Shown here: positions 1 to 10,205 of the stretch, in pieces
Layout: each line of letters begins with the position of its first letter
Numbering within the stretch: position 1 is the stretch's first letter
NCBI GenBank assembly: GCA_003427395.1
Contig: BFEA01000022.1
Span: 4,209,462-4,236,004 of the forward strand
Origin: Chara braunii
Taxonomy: Eukaryota; Streptophyta; Charophyceae; Charales; Characeae
DNA length: 26,543 bases
Direction of reading: 5' to 3'
Program-made: the position numbers and the translations under genes
Notes under the pieces: generated by a model
Told to the model about the DNA's origin: nothing
Databases searched by the model: none
What the model saw: only the letters and a program-made list of their open reading frames with translations

Positions 1-549
1 CAACTGGGTAGGACAATCAGAAGGCGTGTGATACGGATCGTATCCTCCCAATCGGGGGAGGTTGTTTCAATTTTTTTCTGCTATTGTTTTTGTTTCTGTT
101 TTTTGCTTTTATTTGTGTTGTTTGATTTGTGTTCTATTTTTTGCTTAAGTCTCCCGCCTCACGTCACCAACGGCGTTTGTATTGCCTGCGGGCAATATCT
201 CTCGGAAAGCGAAGACGACGGGGCACTATTTTCTTCTTTTCTTCTTTTTTTCTTGTCTTTTACTACTTTTTTCGTACACAGATCACCAGTAGTGACGTTT
301 CGCTCAACTGGGTAGGACAATCAGAAGGCGTGTGATACGGATCGTATCCTCCCAATCAGGGGAAGTTGTTTCAAATCTTTTCTGCTATTGTTTTTGTTTT
401 TGTTTTTTGTTTTTGTTTTTTGTTTTTGTTTTTGTTGTTTGATTTGAGTTCTATTTTTTGCTTAAGTCTCCCGCCTCACGTCACCAACGACGTTTGTATT
501 GCCCGTGGGCAATATCTCTCAGAAAGTGACGATGACGGGGCACTATTTG
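1..549. repeat. Tandem 304-bp unit array, left copy
   Basis: Copy 1 occupies 1-304 and copy 2 occupies 305-549, truncated where the sequence switches to unrelated DNA after GGCACTATTT. Each unit begins CAACTGGGTAGGACAATCAG and holds a T-rich tract of TTTTTG-like repeats. Three palindromic segments are visible: ATACG-GAT-CGTAT, CCTCCC-N-GGGAGG, and ATTGCCC-GT-GGGCAAT in copy 2 (one mismatch in copy 1). The short ORFs across it come from the T-rich tract and show no coding character. The same two units, in the same order and with the same copy-specific differences, recur at about 7906-8300. Confidence 0.9.
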
Positions 550-1557
550 AGCAAGTGGAATATCCCTCGGACTCCCATCATCGGATCAGCGCACAAGCTT
601 TCCGCTCGACCGTAATTCAAGGTTGCGAGCCGAACGGGCAGGCATTCCAGTTGACAGAAGATCGGGCAGACGGTGTTTTGAGCCCTGTACCGGGACGTCG
701 GTGCTTCGCGGTTGCCTTCGCCTTGATTACCAGGTGGATCAGGAATTGCTGGATCAAATGATCGATGACGAAGAAGGCAGGATATAAGCTTCCTTGCCCT
801 CACCTCCAAAATTTCCTGGTTGTTTCGGTCACTTATGATGCACCACGCATGCGCTGCGGGGCTGCACGATCTTCCATTCTTTGCGCTGCTCTCGCATTGC
901 ACGCAGGGGGGTTGAGCTGTTGATGATGCTAGTCTTCTTTCCGTTTCAACTTCTGCGTTGGGCAGCTTGCAGGCTGGTCGAGCTAGGGACGATGGCGTTG
1001 AACAGAGAGGGGGCGGATGAAAAGATGGGGATAGCTATCGAGATGTCAGCCTACGTTTTGCTCGCTTTTGTTGCTTTGCTTGCTTTTCTTTCTTTTCTTG
1101 CCTTCTTACACCACTTGCAAGCTCTGCCGCCTCCATCGCCGCTCCGACTCCCGAAGCATTTGTGACCTTAAAGCAGGTGTTCCCTCTGATGAAGCCGTGT
1201 ACTAGTGGCTAGCGGCAGAAAAGCGCTTCAGGGATCGCCACTACCCTCCCTGCTTTGGCTGTTGTGGCAGATTTCCCATATTACGTGGAACTGCCTCTAG
1301 GGATGCGGCGAGTTTTCTTCATATTCATATGTCATACAAGTCTGCGCGTCATGTTATCTATTGAGTGGAAGGAGAGGGGAACGGTGACGCTTCAGGTTTT
1401 GGGCCAGAAGAGAGTTCATTCTTTTACTGAAAAGAGGGCGTTGGACATGTAATCGACACGTATTTTTTCTAAAGTGTGATCACTCATATCTTGAATTGCG
1501 ATCTTTGCTTGGATGATTGGTTAAGGATAGGCGTGATAAGTAATAATTACAATGCAT

Positions 1558-1636
<79 letters not shown>

Positions 1637-2986
1637 ATTTTTTGGCGAACGAAATTGCCCCCAGACTCAGTATCTATCCACGAATCGACCGACAAGATCG
1701 GCAAAGAGATTGGATACTATGATGGATGGCGCCGAATGCTCTCGATCTCATATGTTAAAAACAGAAAACATCAGAATATTTGTCAAATCTCTGCCATGTG
1801 AATAAAGCCTGGACGGGGGGTATGTATGCAATTGTATCGCTTCGTATTTCATTAAGAACGCGTTCTCTTTTTGCTGATGTATGTCAATAAACCTGTGTGC
1901 ATTAGCATATTTGTATGGACTCCACCAGGGCAAATCGCAAAGATTGTACATATGAATGTTTTCCACATTTTTTGATTAGAGGACAAATTCCGCTGACGGC
2001 CCTTGCTGGATCGTTGTTGATCTGCGGATGGGCTGGTGGGCGGTATCGCTCCTCTAACTCTGCCGCTACGACCACAATATCCTTTTCCCCGATCTCGCGG
2101 GAAATGGCTCATTATGCAAACCACCCATTAGAAAAATACGGCTATCCTTACCGATGGATTGGATGTTTAGGATGAATGAGTCCATGTGTCTTTGGGGATA
2201 AAATGAGAATGTTTAGAATGTTTTATTGCATGCGCTGAAGGGACAAATATTGTCCCCTCCGATCGGACTAATCTGCCCCAACGATGGTGCAAGCGGAGCT
2301 CGTCTGACTCAGGTCATATAGATGGCGTCACACGATTATCCCCGTAATATAAGTTTTTCCAAAGCACAGAAACGTACTTGCGCTACGTGCCTGTCGACGT
2401 GGCTTTTCACCATGGACGAACCAACGAAGCGCAAGCACCCTCACATATGAATATAAAATCCGCAGACGTAATGAATGATAAAACGACGATTGCAGAATGT
2501 TTTTCTAAACACAGATAGCTCGATGAAGTCCTACGCTCCTGCGCGGGTATCGATTATCATATTATGTACGCTCTTGTACTTGCTTTGAGGATGTATGCTC
2601 TCCTTCTTTTTGAGTTCCACTCGCCCTCCGAAGAAGACGTCTCTCTGGGCCATCGGATTGCGCATACATGGGGAAGAGTCCTAGTCATGGTTTTACACGC
2701 AGGAATCTCATGGGATGGGTTATGTGGCCTGAGAAGTCCTGTGCTCGCCTGATAAGGATAACAGGGGTGTGCCGATAAATTACTTCGGAGCTTGATTGCA
2801 ATACGGTTTCCATATCTTGCATCGACATGCTTATCATGGACTACTCTAACACAAACACAGGGGGGCCCCCCTGTCAGCGCTGTTGGTGGTGTGTCCCGCC
2901 AACCATACCCCTGTGAGGCAGACGTGGTATTGCACAGGCATTCGCCAATCGAAACCCGGTTAGACAGGGAAATGCGATTGCATGAG
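550..2986. other. Unassigned stretch upstream of the PLE-type gene
   Basis: I see no gene I can support. Several short ORFs exist on both strands, but none has a recognisable motif or consistent splice context. A compound (TA)n(GT)n microsatellite lies at 1562-1637. The stretch could hold the 5' untranslated region, promoter or further 5' exons of the PLE-type gene downstream, or simply host sequence between repeats. Confidence 0.5.
1562..1637. repeat. Compound (TA)n(GT)n microsatellite
   Basis: About 49 bases of alternating TA pass directly into about 26 bases of alternating GT. The Tyr-Ile and Cys-Val runs in overlapping ORFs are translations of this repeat, not protein signals. Confidence 0.97.
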
Positions 2987-3121
2987 ATCACCTCGTCCAC
3001 GTAATCTGCAAGGAAAAAGCTGGAGTAAGTCGATGTTCCGCCAACCTATCTCGTTCCAGTCGGTATATATTGTTGTGCGTGTGTACATGTTTGTGTTTGT
3101 TTGTCTTTGTTTTTTCTGCAG

Positions 3122-4797
3122 ATTCCGCCGAAGGAGTTCTTCCCAGGAGGCTGGTGGGACGAACTCACTCGTAAGTACGAGTGGCTAAAGGAACAACCAT
3201 GGCCCAGCAAACAGGTGCAAGCGCTCATCGCCACGCTGAAACCCGAGATTCTGGACGCGATGAAGAGAATGGTCGAGACGGGGGACTTTCCCAATTTTTT
3301 CTGCATGATTGGATTTAGTGATATTGCTAATCTTGCATGTGTTTGGGATCAAGGGAAAGATGCCTTTGTTGCCAAACTCCTAAATACTGCTGTGAGCTTA
3401 GAGAAGAAGAGGATGGATTATGAGAGAGAATGCATGGAACTGCCCGCCAGAACGGCAAAAGTAGAACAAACGTTTCTTAAGATTTGGGTACTGGATCACT
3501 CACATTTACAGGGGCAGGCCGCCGAAACGCCGGCGGTCGTCTGCACCATCGTCGGAGCTCTTGCCCTGGACGACGAGGAAATGGAAGAATTAAACGCAGC
3601 CATAGCCGCAGTAACCGCTACTGCCAGCTGTACCCCAGAGAAGGCCTCATCCTCCCAAGGTAGGCAATACACTGCGTTTGCACCACTTCCGTCCTTACAC
3701 TGGGTTGAGCACACGGGCACTGGGTTCATGCATGGCATTGCATGCAGTCTGGAAGCTCGAGACTTTTAACCATCTTGCTCCGTTCTCGGTAAAAGCCCTC
3801 ATTTTCCTCGCCAGCCTGACCGACGAGGAAGTTGCCACGTGTAAGGCAAACGCAATGACAGGCGCACTCCCATATTGCCCCCCAGGAAAAAAGACCTTTA
3901 ATCCGACCCTCCTAACGTTTCCTCTACTGTCGACCCTCAACCACACGAAGTGTGAGTACACCAGCCCCGTAATGTGGCAGAAGAAGGTTAAAACCGCCCC
4001 TGAGATCGATCTGAAAGGACTCAGTAAAAGTTGGAATGTCGGGCGGCCATACCTCAGATGCAGGTGCGCTACGGCGAGGAAAAAGGACTGTGGGGCAGGA
4101 CCAATTTGGATGGACCACGCGATTTGGTATATATTCGCACATTCGGACATCCTATTCCCCAACATCGCCTCCGTAAAGGTAAGAACCTCTACTTTCATCC
4201 ATTTTCTGTGAGTATCGTGGAAACCCGCAGTGGAGGCTTGTCTTACCTTCATATTCATTCGGGAGATCATGACCGATGTGATCTCCGCGCTTGAAAAGGA
4301 TCCCTCCCTCACCTCTGAATCCATTATTTGCAGGGAGAAATGGAAATACAATACCCCTCTAACCATTGGCAGGGTATTGCTCCCCACAAGGATCACTGGC
4401 AATCCGAGGATCAGAGTCAAGGGCACCCGGAACGAACAAGAAAACGCCCAAAAAAGGCAGCGTAACAACCCACCCATAGTCGTCTCTCCCTGACAACGGG
4501 TACTTCCCTACGAACCCAGGGACAAGGCGAACGTGGCGCAGCAGATGATCCCCCCCAGGGATCCCCCGCACCATGCGGATGCCGCAGACAGACCGGGATC
4601 ACAGGATCGAATGGGAGGCAATCATCCACCAGAGGAGCAATTCGGTGGCAGAGGGCTGCACAACATGGCGGTGGAAGGGCAAAGAGCTAGAGGCAGGGGT
4701 AGCTCTCGACTGCTTTCCTCACAAACGGGGTCTGCGATCTCCACGGCGGAATCCACAAGGAATGGCGGATTGCGGAAGAACGGGTCTTCCAGCGGAG
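3122..4797 (+). CDS. PLE-type gene, N-terminal exons 1-4 (function unknown)
   Basis: Four putative exons: 3122-3659, 3748-4178, 4334-4461 and 4520-4797. Each is bounded by AG upstream and GT downstream, and the phases agree at every junction, so the joined frame runs open into the RT exon at 5127. The first acceptor follows a T-rich tract ending TTTTTTCTGCAG. Exon 1 starts with a Trp-rich segment (FPGGWWDELTRKYEWL) and an Ala/Glu-rich helix-like end. Exon 2 has several Cys (RCRCATARKKDC) but no recognised finger. Exon 3 ends in a basic cluster (RTRKRPKKA) resembling a nuclear localisation signal. Exon 4 is Gly, Arg, Ser and Gln-rich and probably disordered. A donor at 3025 (GTAAGT) suggests at least one more exon upstream, perhaps 2987-3024, so the true start is unresolved. 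I recognise no domain and see no GIY-YIG signature. Seen: ORFs, splice sites and phases. Inferred: that they form one transcript. Confidence 0.6.
3660..3747 (+). other. Putative GT-AG intron, 88 bp
   Basis: Donor GTAGGC after CTCCCAAG and acceptor CATTGCATGCAG. Exon 1 ends with one base of a codon and exon 2 supplies two, restoring an open frame (Gln-Val-Trp-Lys). Without splicing, the upstream frame runs into TAA at 3767-3769. Confidence 0.6.
4179..4333 (+). other. Putative GT-AG intron, 155 bp
   Basis: Donor GTAAGAACC after GTAAAG and acceptor ATTATTTGCAG. Both flanking exons break between codons (phase 0). An earlier possible acceptor near 4229 leads to an immediate in-frame stop, so the later one is preferred. 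Confidence 0.5.
4462..4519 (+). other. Putative GT-AG intron, 58 bp
   Basis: Donor GTAACAACC after GGCAGC and acceptor ACGAACCCAG. Exon 3 ends with two bases of a codon and exon 4 gives one, making Ala. It is short and its pyrimidine tract is weak, so this is the least certain intron of the set. Confidence 0.4.
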
Positions 4798-5068
4798 GTA
4801 AGAAGGGAAGGAGAGGTTGTATCGGCACTCCTTGACGTACACGCACGATAATGGCAGAAAATCTGTGTCGCGCACCTGAGTGATTGTCCCTCCGATGGAT
4901 CACTCATTCGTCACTACTCACGGGAAGCATTGGGTTTTTTTCCCTGACTTTTTTTCTTTACTTTCTTTTTCCTTTCCTTTTTTTCCCCTTTTTCCCCCTT
5001 TTTTTTCTTTTGAAACTCTTTGTTTTTTCTGTGTTTTTTTTTTGTTTTTACTTTTATTCATTTACATA

Positions 5069-5112
<44 letters not shown>

Positions 5113-5126
5113 GTAATGCATGTCAG
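4798..5126 (+). other. Putative GT-AG intron with T-rich tract and (TA)n
   Basis: Donor GTAAGAAGG and acceptor TGCATGTCAG. It contains a long T-rich tract at about 4938-5060 and a (TA)n microsatellite at about 5070-5111. The phase (1 base plus 2 bases) joins the Ser/Gly-rich exon 4 to the RT exon in frame. Confidence 0.6.
5070..5111. repeat. (TA)n microsatellite
   Basis: About 20 TA dinucleotides just before the RT exon acceptor, inside the putative intron. Confidence 0.97.
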
Positions 5127-7354
5127 AGGTTGATCCTCCAGCCTTTCGCCCCTCGCCATATATGCTAGGAACGGTCCCCTCTAACGACGAACCCCCCGTC
5201 AATGAGTTTTCGTGCACTATGCAGGATGAGAACTTCGACCCAGAAGGAGGTGGCAGCATGATCGTTCTTCCTTTGGGAAGGTCCGCATGGAGAAGGAGGG
5301 AGCGGGAGCAGGACCAATTTGTGCACATCAGATACACGAGCAGGCTTATGGAAGCGGTTCCTCTGAGAAGCATGGTCCTGCAGGCACTCAGGCAGGTGAT
5401 GGGGGAGAGATCGGCGAATTGGCTAGAGGATGTGGTCATCGGGTGGCGATATGACGAAGCCTTAGGTGCCAAGGTTTGCAAGCCGGCGAGGGTGTTCAGG
5501 AAATTCAGGATGAATGAGTGGGAGGCAGGGTATGTACCAGAGTTCTGCCAGTGCGGCACAGGGAGGCACGCCGAGTCCCTCAACACTGCCACCATCAAGA
5601 TGCTCCCGGAGGAAGGTACCTTGCACGTCATCACTAATGACACTGGCGTAACGAACAACGGCCAGCTGCAGCTCATGCTCAATGCGGGTCTGAATCACAT
5701 CCCACTCAGAGCACTCGATGAAGAGTTTACGCTGGACGAGGTCGAGGTAGCACTTGATAAGATACTTACCACGCAAAGATGTGACGAGGAGCTGTCCTTA
5801 AAAAAGACGATCGTACGAGAGAACGCGAAGAAGTGCATTAGGAGCTTTCAGACGAAACATATGCATATTACAGGCGAACCTATTAACAGCGTGGCAGTAA
5901 GGAGCAAGATCGAATGGCTGACCAGTCGATATCTGGTATGTCCAACGGACAAGGCGCCACACACCCCCACTTTCGTCTGCATCAACTTCATCAGAAGGTT
6001 GGCATTGCAGAGGCTCTTAGGGCCGGACTTCACACCGCTTCCAGATTTGTCGGAGCAAGAGGCGGCAAGGTTAGTGCGGGAGGCTTCTGCCTTCACTCAT
6101 ATTGGGCACGAGGCGCTGCCACTCCTGCACCTCATGACGGTGTACAAGGCGCACAAGCAATCCTTCAGGTGGATCACGAACTCTGCAGGTTCGGTGCTCT
6201 CCCCGGTGGCAGACATTTGCGAAAGATTACTGGAGCTCCTAGCTGAGGATGTTCAGGCCCTCTGCATAAGCAGGAGCGAAGAGGTTCATGCCGAGCACGG
6301 GGTCAAACCCAACTTCTGGTGGCCGATCTCCTCGATCGGAGAGTTCGTTGCCAACATCCCGCAGCGCATTTACTCCATCTTCACGGGGGATATCACTAGG
6401 TGTTTCGAGACGATACCCACGGACAGATCGGAGGACGGCCTGCTGGAGGCGATCAGATTCTTCGTTCGCTGCGCCATGGAATGGAGGAGGGCAAGGACAA
6501 CCAGGGATGTGATCGTGATCAGAGTCGCAACCAACGACACACTACACCCCTGCTGGGTGAATGGGGATCAGGACAGGGACAGGGATAGGTTGTACTTCGA
6601 CGAGCAGGGAATCATCGACGTCTGTGAATGACTCATCTCCAACGGGGTGGTACAAATGGGGAACAGGGTCTGGAAACAGATCCTCGGAATTCCCATGGGT
6701 CTGGCTTGTTCTCCTATCTGTTGTGATGTGTACTTCTTTAAGTATGAGTACGGACTAATCTCTCACTTGGTCGAAATGCAGGATTGGATGACGGTTGAGT
6801 GTTTCCAAGACACCTATAGATATATAGACGATCTGTGTTCTCTAAACAACATGATCATTACTGAGTTCCTCAAGAACGGTGTGCACAGCCAGAACCCACG
6901 TCACAAGATCTACCCGCACGATTTCATCGAGGTAAAGGAAACAACTGAGGTCGTAATCGATGGACATGGGAGGGCTGCAAATTTTCTCAACCTCTCATTA
7001 ACAGTCATGTCCTCCATAAACGGCACGTACTTTACCTCGAAGCACGATAAGAAAAGGGGACTCCCATTCTCCCCCGTGAAATTCATGAAGTTCAGATCGA
7101 ACCGTTCCATCTCGCAGTCTCTGCAGATCCTAACGGCTTTGACTGTCTTGACTCTCATCATCTGTTCCGATGAGCAGGAAGCCGCCCTGGAAATCAATAA
7201 CTTAGTCCAAACCATGGTCTCAAACGGATTTGGCAAGAGGGAATGTTGGAAGGTGGTGGACAAGGTTTTTCACAACAGGCAGAAGTACCAGCCTGGCAGG
7301 GTGATTGACGAAATGGTAAAAGCCAACCTAATCACCAGATTTGGCATGTACTAA
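5127..7354 (+). CDS. Penelope-like reverse transcriptase exon, one in-frame TGA
   Basis: Last exon of the gene starting at or before 3122; the acceptor is TGCATGTCAG and its first two bases complete the codon left by exon 4. The frame is open to TAA at 7352-7354 except for TGA at 6629-6631. Counting residues from 5129: motif A FTGDITRCFETIP with Asp near 421, motif B GIPMGLACSP near 520, and motif C YRYIDD with the Asp pair near 567-568. An upstream PTDKAPHTP block and the FRWITNSAGS segment sit where PLE RTs carry their DKG and RPIVS blocks. The C-terminal thumb-like part has KFRSN and an ICS segment followed by NGF, as in PLEs. Motif A also recalls telomerase, the known relative of PLE RTs. 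No GIY-YIG endonuclease follows. The TGA replaces what reads as a Trp codon, with clear homology continuing after it, so this copy is probably a young pseudogene unless the stop is read through or is an assembly error. Confidence 0.8.
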
Positions 7355-7608
7355 TCTGTGTTATGTGGTGTTTGTGAGTGTGTGTGGGAACCGGGGGGCT
7401 ACGGGCTGGAAGGGCTCGGTGCCTCCCGGCATCCAACCTTCCGGCCTGAATCGCGTTTTCCGGTGGGATAGGGCGGGGCACACACACACACACACACACA
7501 CACATACATAACAAGGGGACGAGGAGCGAGGATGGTTGGAAGAAGAGAGGAATCACCAAGCACAGGAGACAACTGGTAAAGGCATTAAAGGCCGGACAGA
7601 GCGATTAC
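7355..7608 (+). other. 3' region of the PLE-type gene
   Basis: No ORF of note. It contains a GC-rich hairpin-prone stretch (GGGAACCGGGGGGCTACGG and later CTTCCGGCC), a (CA)n run at 7479-7504, and then A-rich DNA leading to the (AAAT)n run. Probably the 3' untranslated region of the element. Confidence 0.45.
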
Positions 7609-7609
7609 T

Positions 7610-7657
7610 AAATAAATAAATAAATAATAAATAAATAAATAAATAAATAATAATAAT
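7610..7657 (+). repeat. (AAAT)n tract, possible 3' tail of the PLE
   Basis: A run of AAAT and AAT repeats about 250 bp after the RT stop codon. Simple-sequence 3' ends are usual for elements that insert by target-primed reverse transcription, so this may be the 3' terminus of the inserted element. No target-site duplication could be confirmed. Confidence 0.55.
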
Positions 7658-7905
7658 CATGGAAGATAAACCTTGATGGAAGATTGTGCGGAATAACGAC
7701 GACCGAGAAACCCAAGCGAGTACTGTAGGGCGACACGCCCCAGTTGTCATACAAGCTCATTCAGAGCTTATTACGCTACGAGAGATGTGCGAAGGGCGGC
7801 GGTTATGGGCCAGGAGAATGCTCACAGCTTGCAATGAACCCGAGTCTGATTATGCGCACAACACGTGCGCACAATGATATGAATAACGAGGCATCCACAT
7901 TCTCT
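7658..7905. other. Stretch with a piece shared with the gypsy-B LTR
   Basis: Positions 7664-7699 are identical to 11037-11072, the last 36 bases before the assembly gap in the gypsy-B LTR. The following 200 bp may therefore be LTR-like sequence that the gap hides in the other copy. No gene is supported. A GTGCGCACAA-type palindromic segment lies near 7853-7875. Confidence 0.4.
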
Positions 7906-8300
7906 AGTAATGACGTTTCGCTCAACTGGGTAGGACAATCAGAAGGCGTGTGATACGGATCGTATCCTCCCAATCGGGGGAGGTTGTTTCAATTTTTTTC
8001 TGCTATTGTTTTTGTTTTTGTTTTTTGTTTTTATTTGTGTTGTTTGATTTGTGTTCTATTTTTTGCTCAAGTCTCCCGCCTCACGTCAGCAACGGCGTTT
8101 GTATTGCCCACGGGCAATATCTCTCGGAAAGCGACAATGACGGGGCACTATTTTCTTCTTTTCTTCTTTTTTTCTTGTCTTTTACTATTTTTTTCGTACA
8201 CAGATCACCAGTAGTGATGTTTCGCTCAACTGGGTAGGACAATTAGAAGGCGTGTGATACGGATCGTATCCTCCCAATCAGGGAAGTTGTTTCGAATCTT
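7906..8300. repeat. Tandem 304-bp unit array, right copy
   Basis: The last 17 bases of a unit (about 7906-7922) precede a full unit at 7923-8226 and the first 70-75 bases of another from 8227. The full unit matches copy 1 at 1-304 and the partial one matches copy 2 at 305-379 in its private differences (CCAATCAGG, TCRAATCTT). The array stops abruptly at 8298-8301, where it joins a gypsy RNase H sequence through the shared bases CTTT. Confidence 0.9.
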
Positions 8301-10194
8301 TAGCAAGAAAGTGCCCGATCGAGTACTTTAGCAAGAAAGTGCCCGTCGTACACTCGATCGACGACGCACGAAAGAAGGAATTATTGGCCTTCGTACATGC
8401 ACTCAAGCGCTGGCGGCATTTCTTCTTGGTCGATGGCAGTTCCGATTGGTAACGGATAACAATCCATTGGTCTTCTACAAGACCCAAGACACGGTCAATA
8501 GCACCATTGCCCGTTGGATGGCCTTCATCGACCAATTTGACTTTTTCCCTGACCACATTCCGGGCAAGCCAAATGGTTTTGCGGATGCTCTTTCACGGCG
8601 TCCGGACCATTGTACCCCAGTCGACTCAACTTTTGAGATTTACGACGACTTGCTGGACAGCTTCATCTGCGGCTACCAAGTCAACCCCGAGTTTTGCGAC
8701 AAGTATGCAAATTGCTCCTCTCCTAGTCCGGCGCCATCGCACTATCGGATCCAAGAGGGGTACTTGCTCGTCCACTCGCGAGGGAAGGATCTTCTTTGTG
8801 TGCCACGAGATTTACACTTGCGCACACGGCTTCTTGGCGAGTTCCACGACGCTCCAGCCACCGGACACTTTGGAGTCAATCATGCGATTGGCCGACTCCG
8901 CAAGCGCTTTTGGTGGCTTGGTCTTCTCGACGATGTCACACGATGTTGCGAGTCATGCGTGGTTTGCCGATGTTGCAAATCCCGCAATCATCGTCTGTAC
9001 AGTGAGTTGCGACCATTACCAGTCCCCTTGTGCCGAAGGGAAGTGATAGCCATGGACATTACTGGGTCGTTCCCCAAGCACAAGGCTGGTGTGGATGGGA
9101 TTCTCACAGTGGTCGACCGACTCACCAAGTTTGCCATGTTTTTGCCTTGCCGCTATCATGCCAAGGCACCGGAGTTGGTCGAGGTTCTTTACGCCGGTTG
9201 GATTCGAACCAAGGGTTACCCCAAGGAAATCGTCTGCGACCGCGACACTCGGTTCATGTCCGATTTTTGGTTGGCACTCATCAAACGATGGGGCTCATCT
9301 CTCAAGCCAAGTTCGGCTCACCACCCCCAAACCGATGGCCAAAAGGAGAGGGCGCATCAGACCGCACAGGTTCTCCTCCGCACTCTCATCCGTCCCGACC
9401 AAAAGGATTGGGTTGAGCGGCTGCCGGATGTCGAGTTAACATACAACTCGTCCATCCAACCAACTATCGGGATGTCGCCCTTCGAGTTCGAGCACGACTC
9501 GCCGGTCACTTCTCCGTTGGACACAATCATTCCACGAACGGCCGAGAGCGACGACCATCTTTTTTTCTTGCGACGGATGCAAGAGCTACTTGTCAAGGCA
9601 CACGACCAGATGGCCAAGACACAGGAACGCATGAGCCAACAGGCCAATCGTCAGCGTCTTCCTTGCCCATTCTGCGTCGGCGATCTCCTTTGGGTTTCCG
9701 CCGCGGAATTCAGCCTTGAACAAGATCTCTCTCGCAAGCTCCTCCCGAAATGGATGGGGCCTTGGCCGATCGTGGCACCCGCCGGGGATGCACCCGAAGG
9801 ACCTTCCTTCACCATTCAGGTGCCCGCCCACTTGCCCGTCTACCCGGTCTTTCATTGCTCCAAGTTGGCTCTCTACACGCCAGCGGAACATGACGATTTT
9901 CTCGACGACGATCGCAAGACCCACCCTCTATGGACGGTTTTCAAGAGGTCGACAACATCATCTCCTAGCGACGCTACGGCAACAGGCCAACCAGGTACTT
10001 GGTACACTTTGCGTACTGCAGTCACCGAGCTGACCGTTGGTTAACTCGTGCTCCAAGCAACGACTCCGGAAGTTCTCGCACGCTACGAAAGCAAGATGGA
10101 AGGCAAGCCAGTATCTTCGGCTCCACGTCGCACCCGCATCCACTTTCCACCTTCAGATCGTCAGCTTCGCCCTCGCCCCGGCTTGACTTCATAA
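8301..10194 (+). pseudogene. 5'-truncated Ty3/gypsy pol (element B): RNase H end, integrase, chromodomain
   Basis: Starts inside RNase H (YFSKKVPVVHS, then LVTDNNPLVF and DALSRRPD). Integrase follows with an HHCC finger (HDAPATGHFG, then CCESCVVC) and a complete D,D35E triad: Asp at 9055, Asp at 9238, Glu at 9346. A C-terminal chromodomain-like block (YLVHFAYC and ADRWLTR) marks a chromovirus. Lesions: a 28-bp tandem duplication at 8298-8345, a frameshift near 8425-8445, another near 9935, TAG at 9966-9968 inside the chromodomain, and a frameshift near 10045. The frame that ends at TAA 10192-10194 is the original C-terminus (PEVLARYESK). Gag, protease and RT are missing, cut off at the tandem-array junction. 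The integrase is 532 codons of open frame (8446-10044), so decay is recent. Confidence 0.88.
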
Positions 10195-10205
10195 GGAGGG
10201 GGGGG
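10195..10205 (+). promoter_or_regulatory. Polypurine tract of gypsy element B
   Basis: GGAGGGGGGGG sits directly between the pol stop codon and the LTR start TGTTACA, the expected place for the plus-strand primer. Confidence 0.8.

Noticed and set aside
1-549. Short secreted or membrane proteins in the T-rich tract (Phe/Cys/Leu runs)
   Set aside because: The hydrophobic residues come from TTTTTG repeats shared by all copies of a non-coding tandem unit.
3695-4477. 260-codon minus-strand ORF
   Set aside because: It is antisense to the phased plus-strand exons and crosses two of their introns without any recognisable motif.
5062-5682. 206-codon minus-strand ORF
   Set aside because: Antisense shadow of the RT exon; its C-terminal part is translation of the (TA)n repeat.
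6629-6631. Programmed readthrough or selenocysteine at the PLE TGA
   Set aside because: Nothing in the sequence supports recoding, and the codon fits a simple TGG to TGA change.
8190-8250. Hammerhead-like arrangement on the minus strand of the 304-bp unit (CTGATTG, later CGAAAC, then ATCAC/GTGAT hairpin)
   Set aside because: The core reads CTGATTG rather than CTGATGA, no stem II forms between the two core pieces, and the base after the hairpin does not give a valid cleavage triplet.
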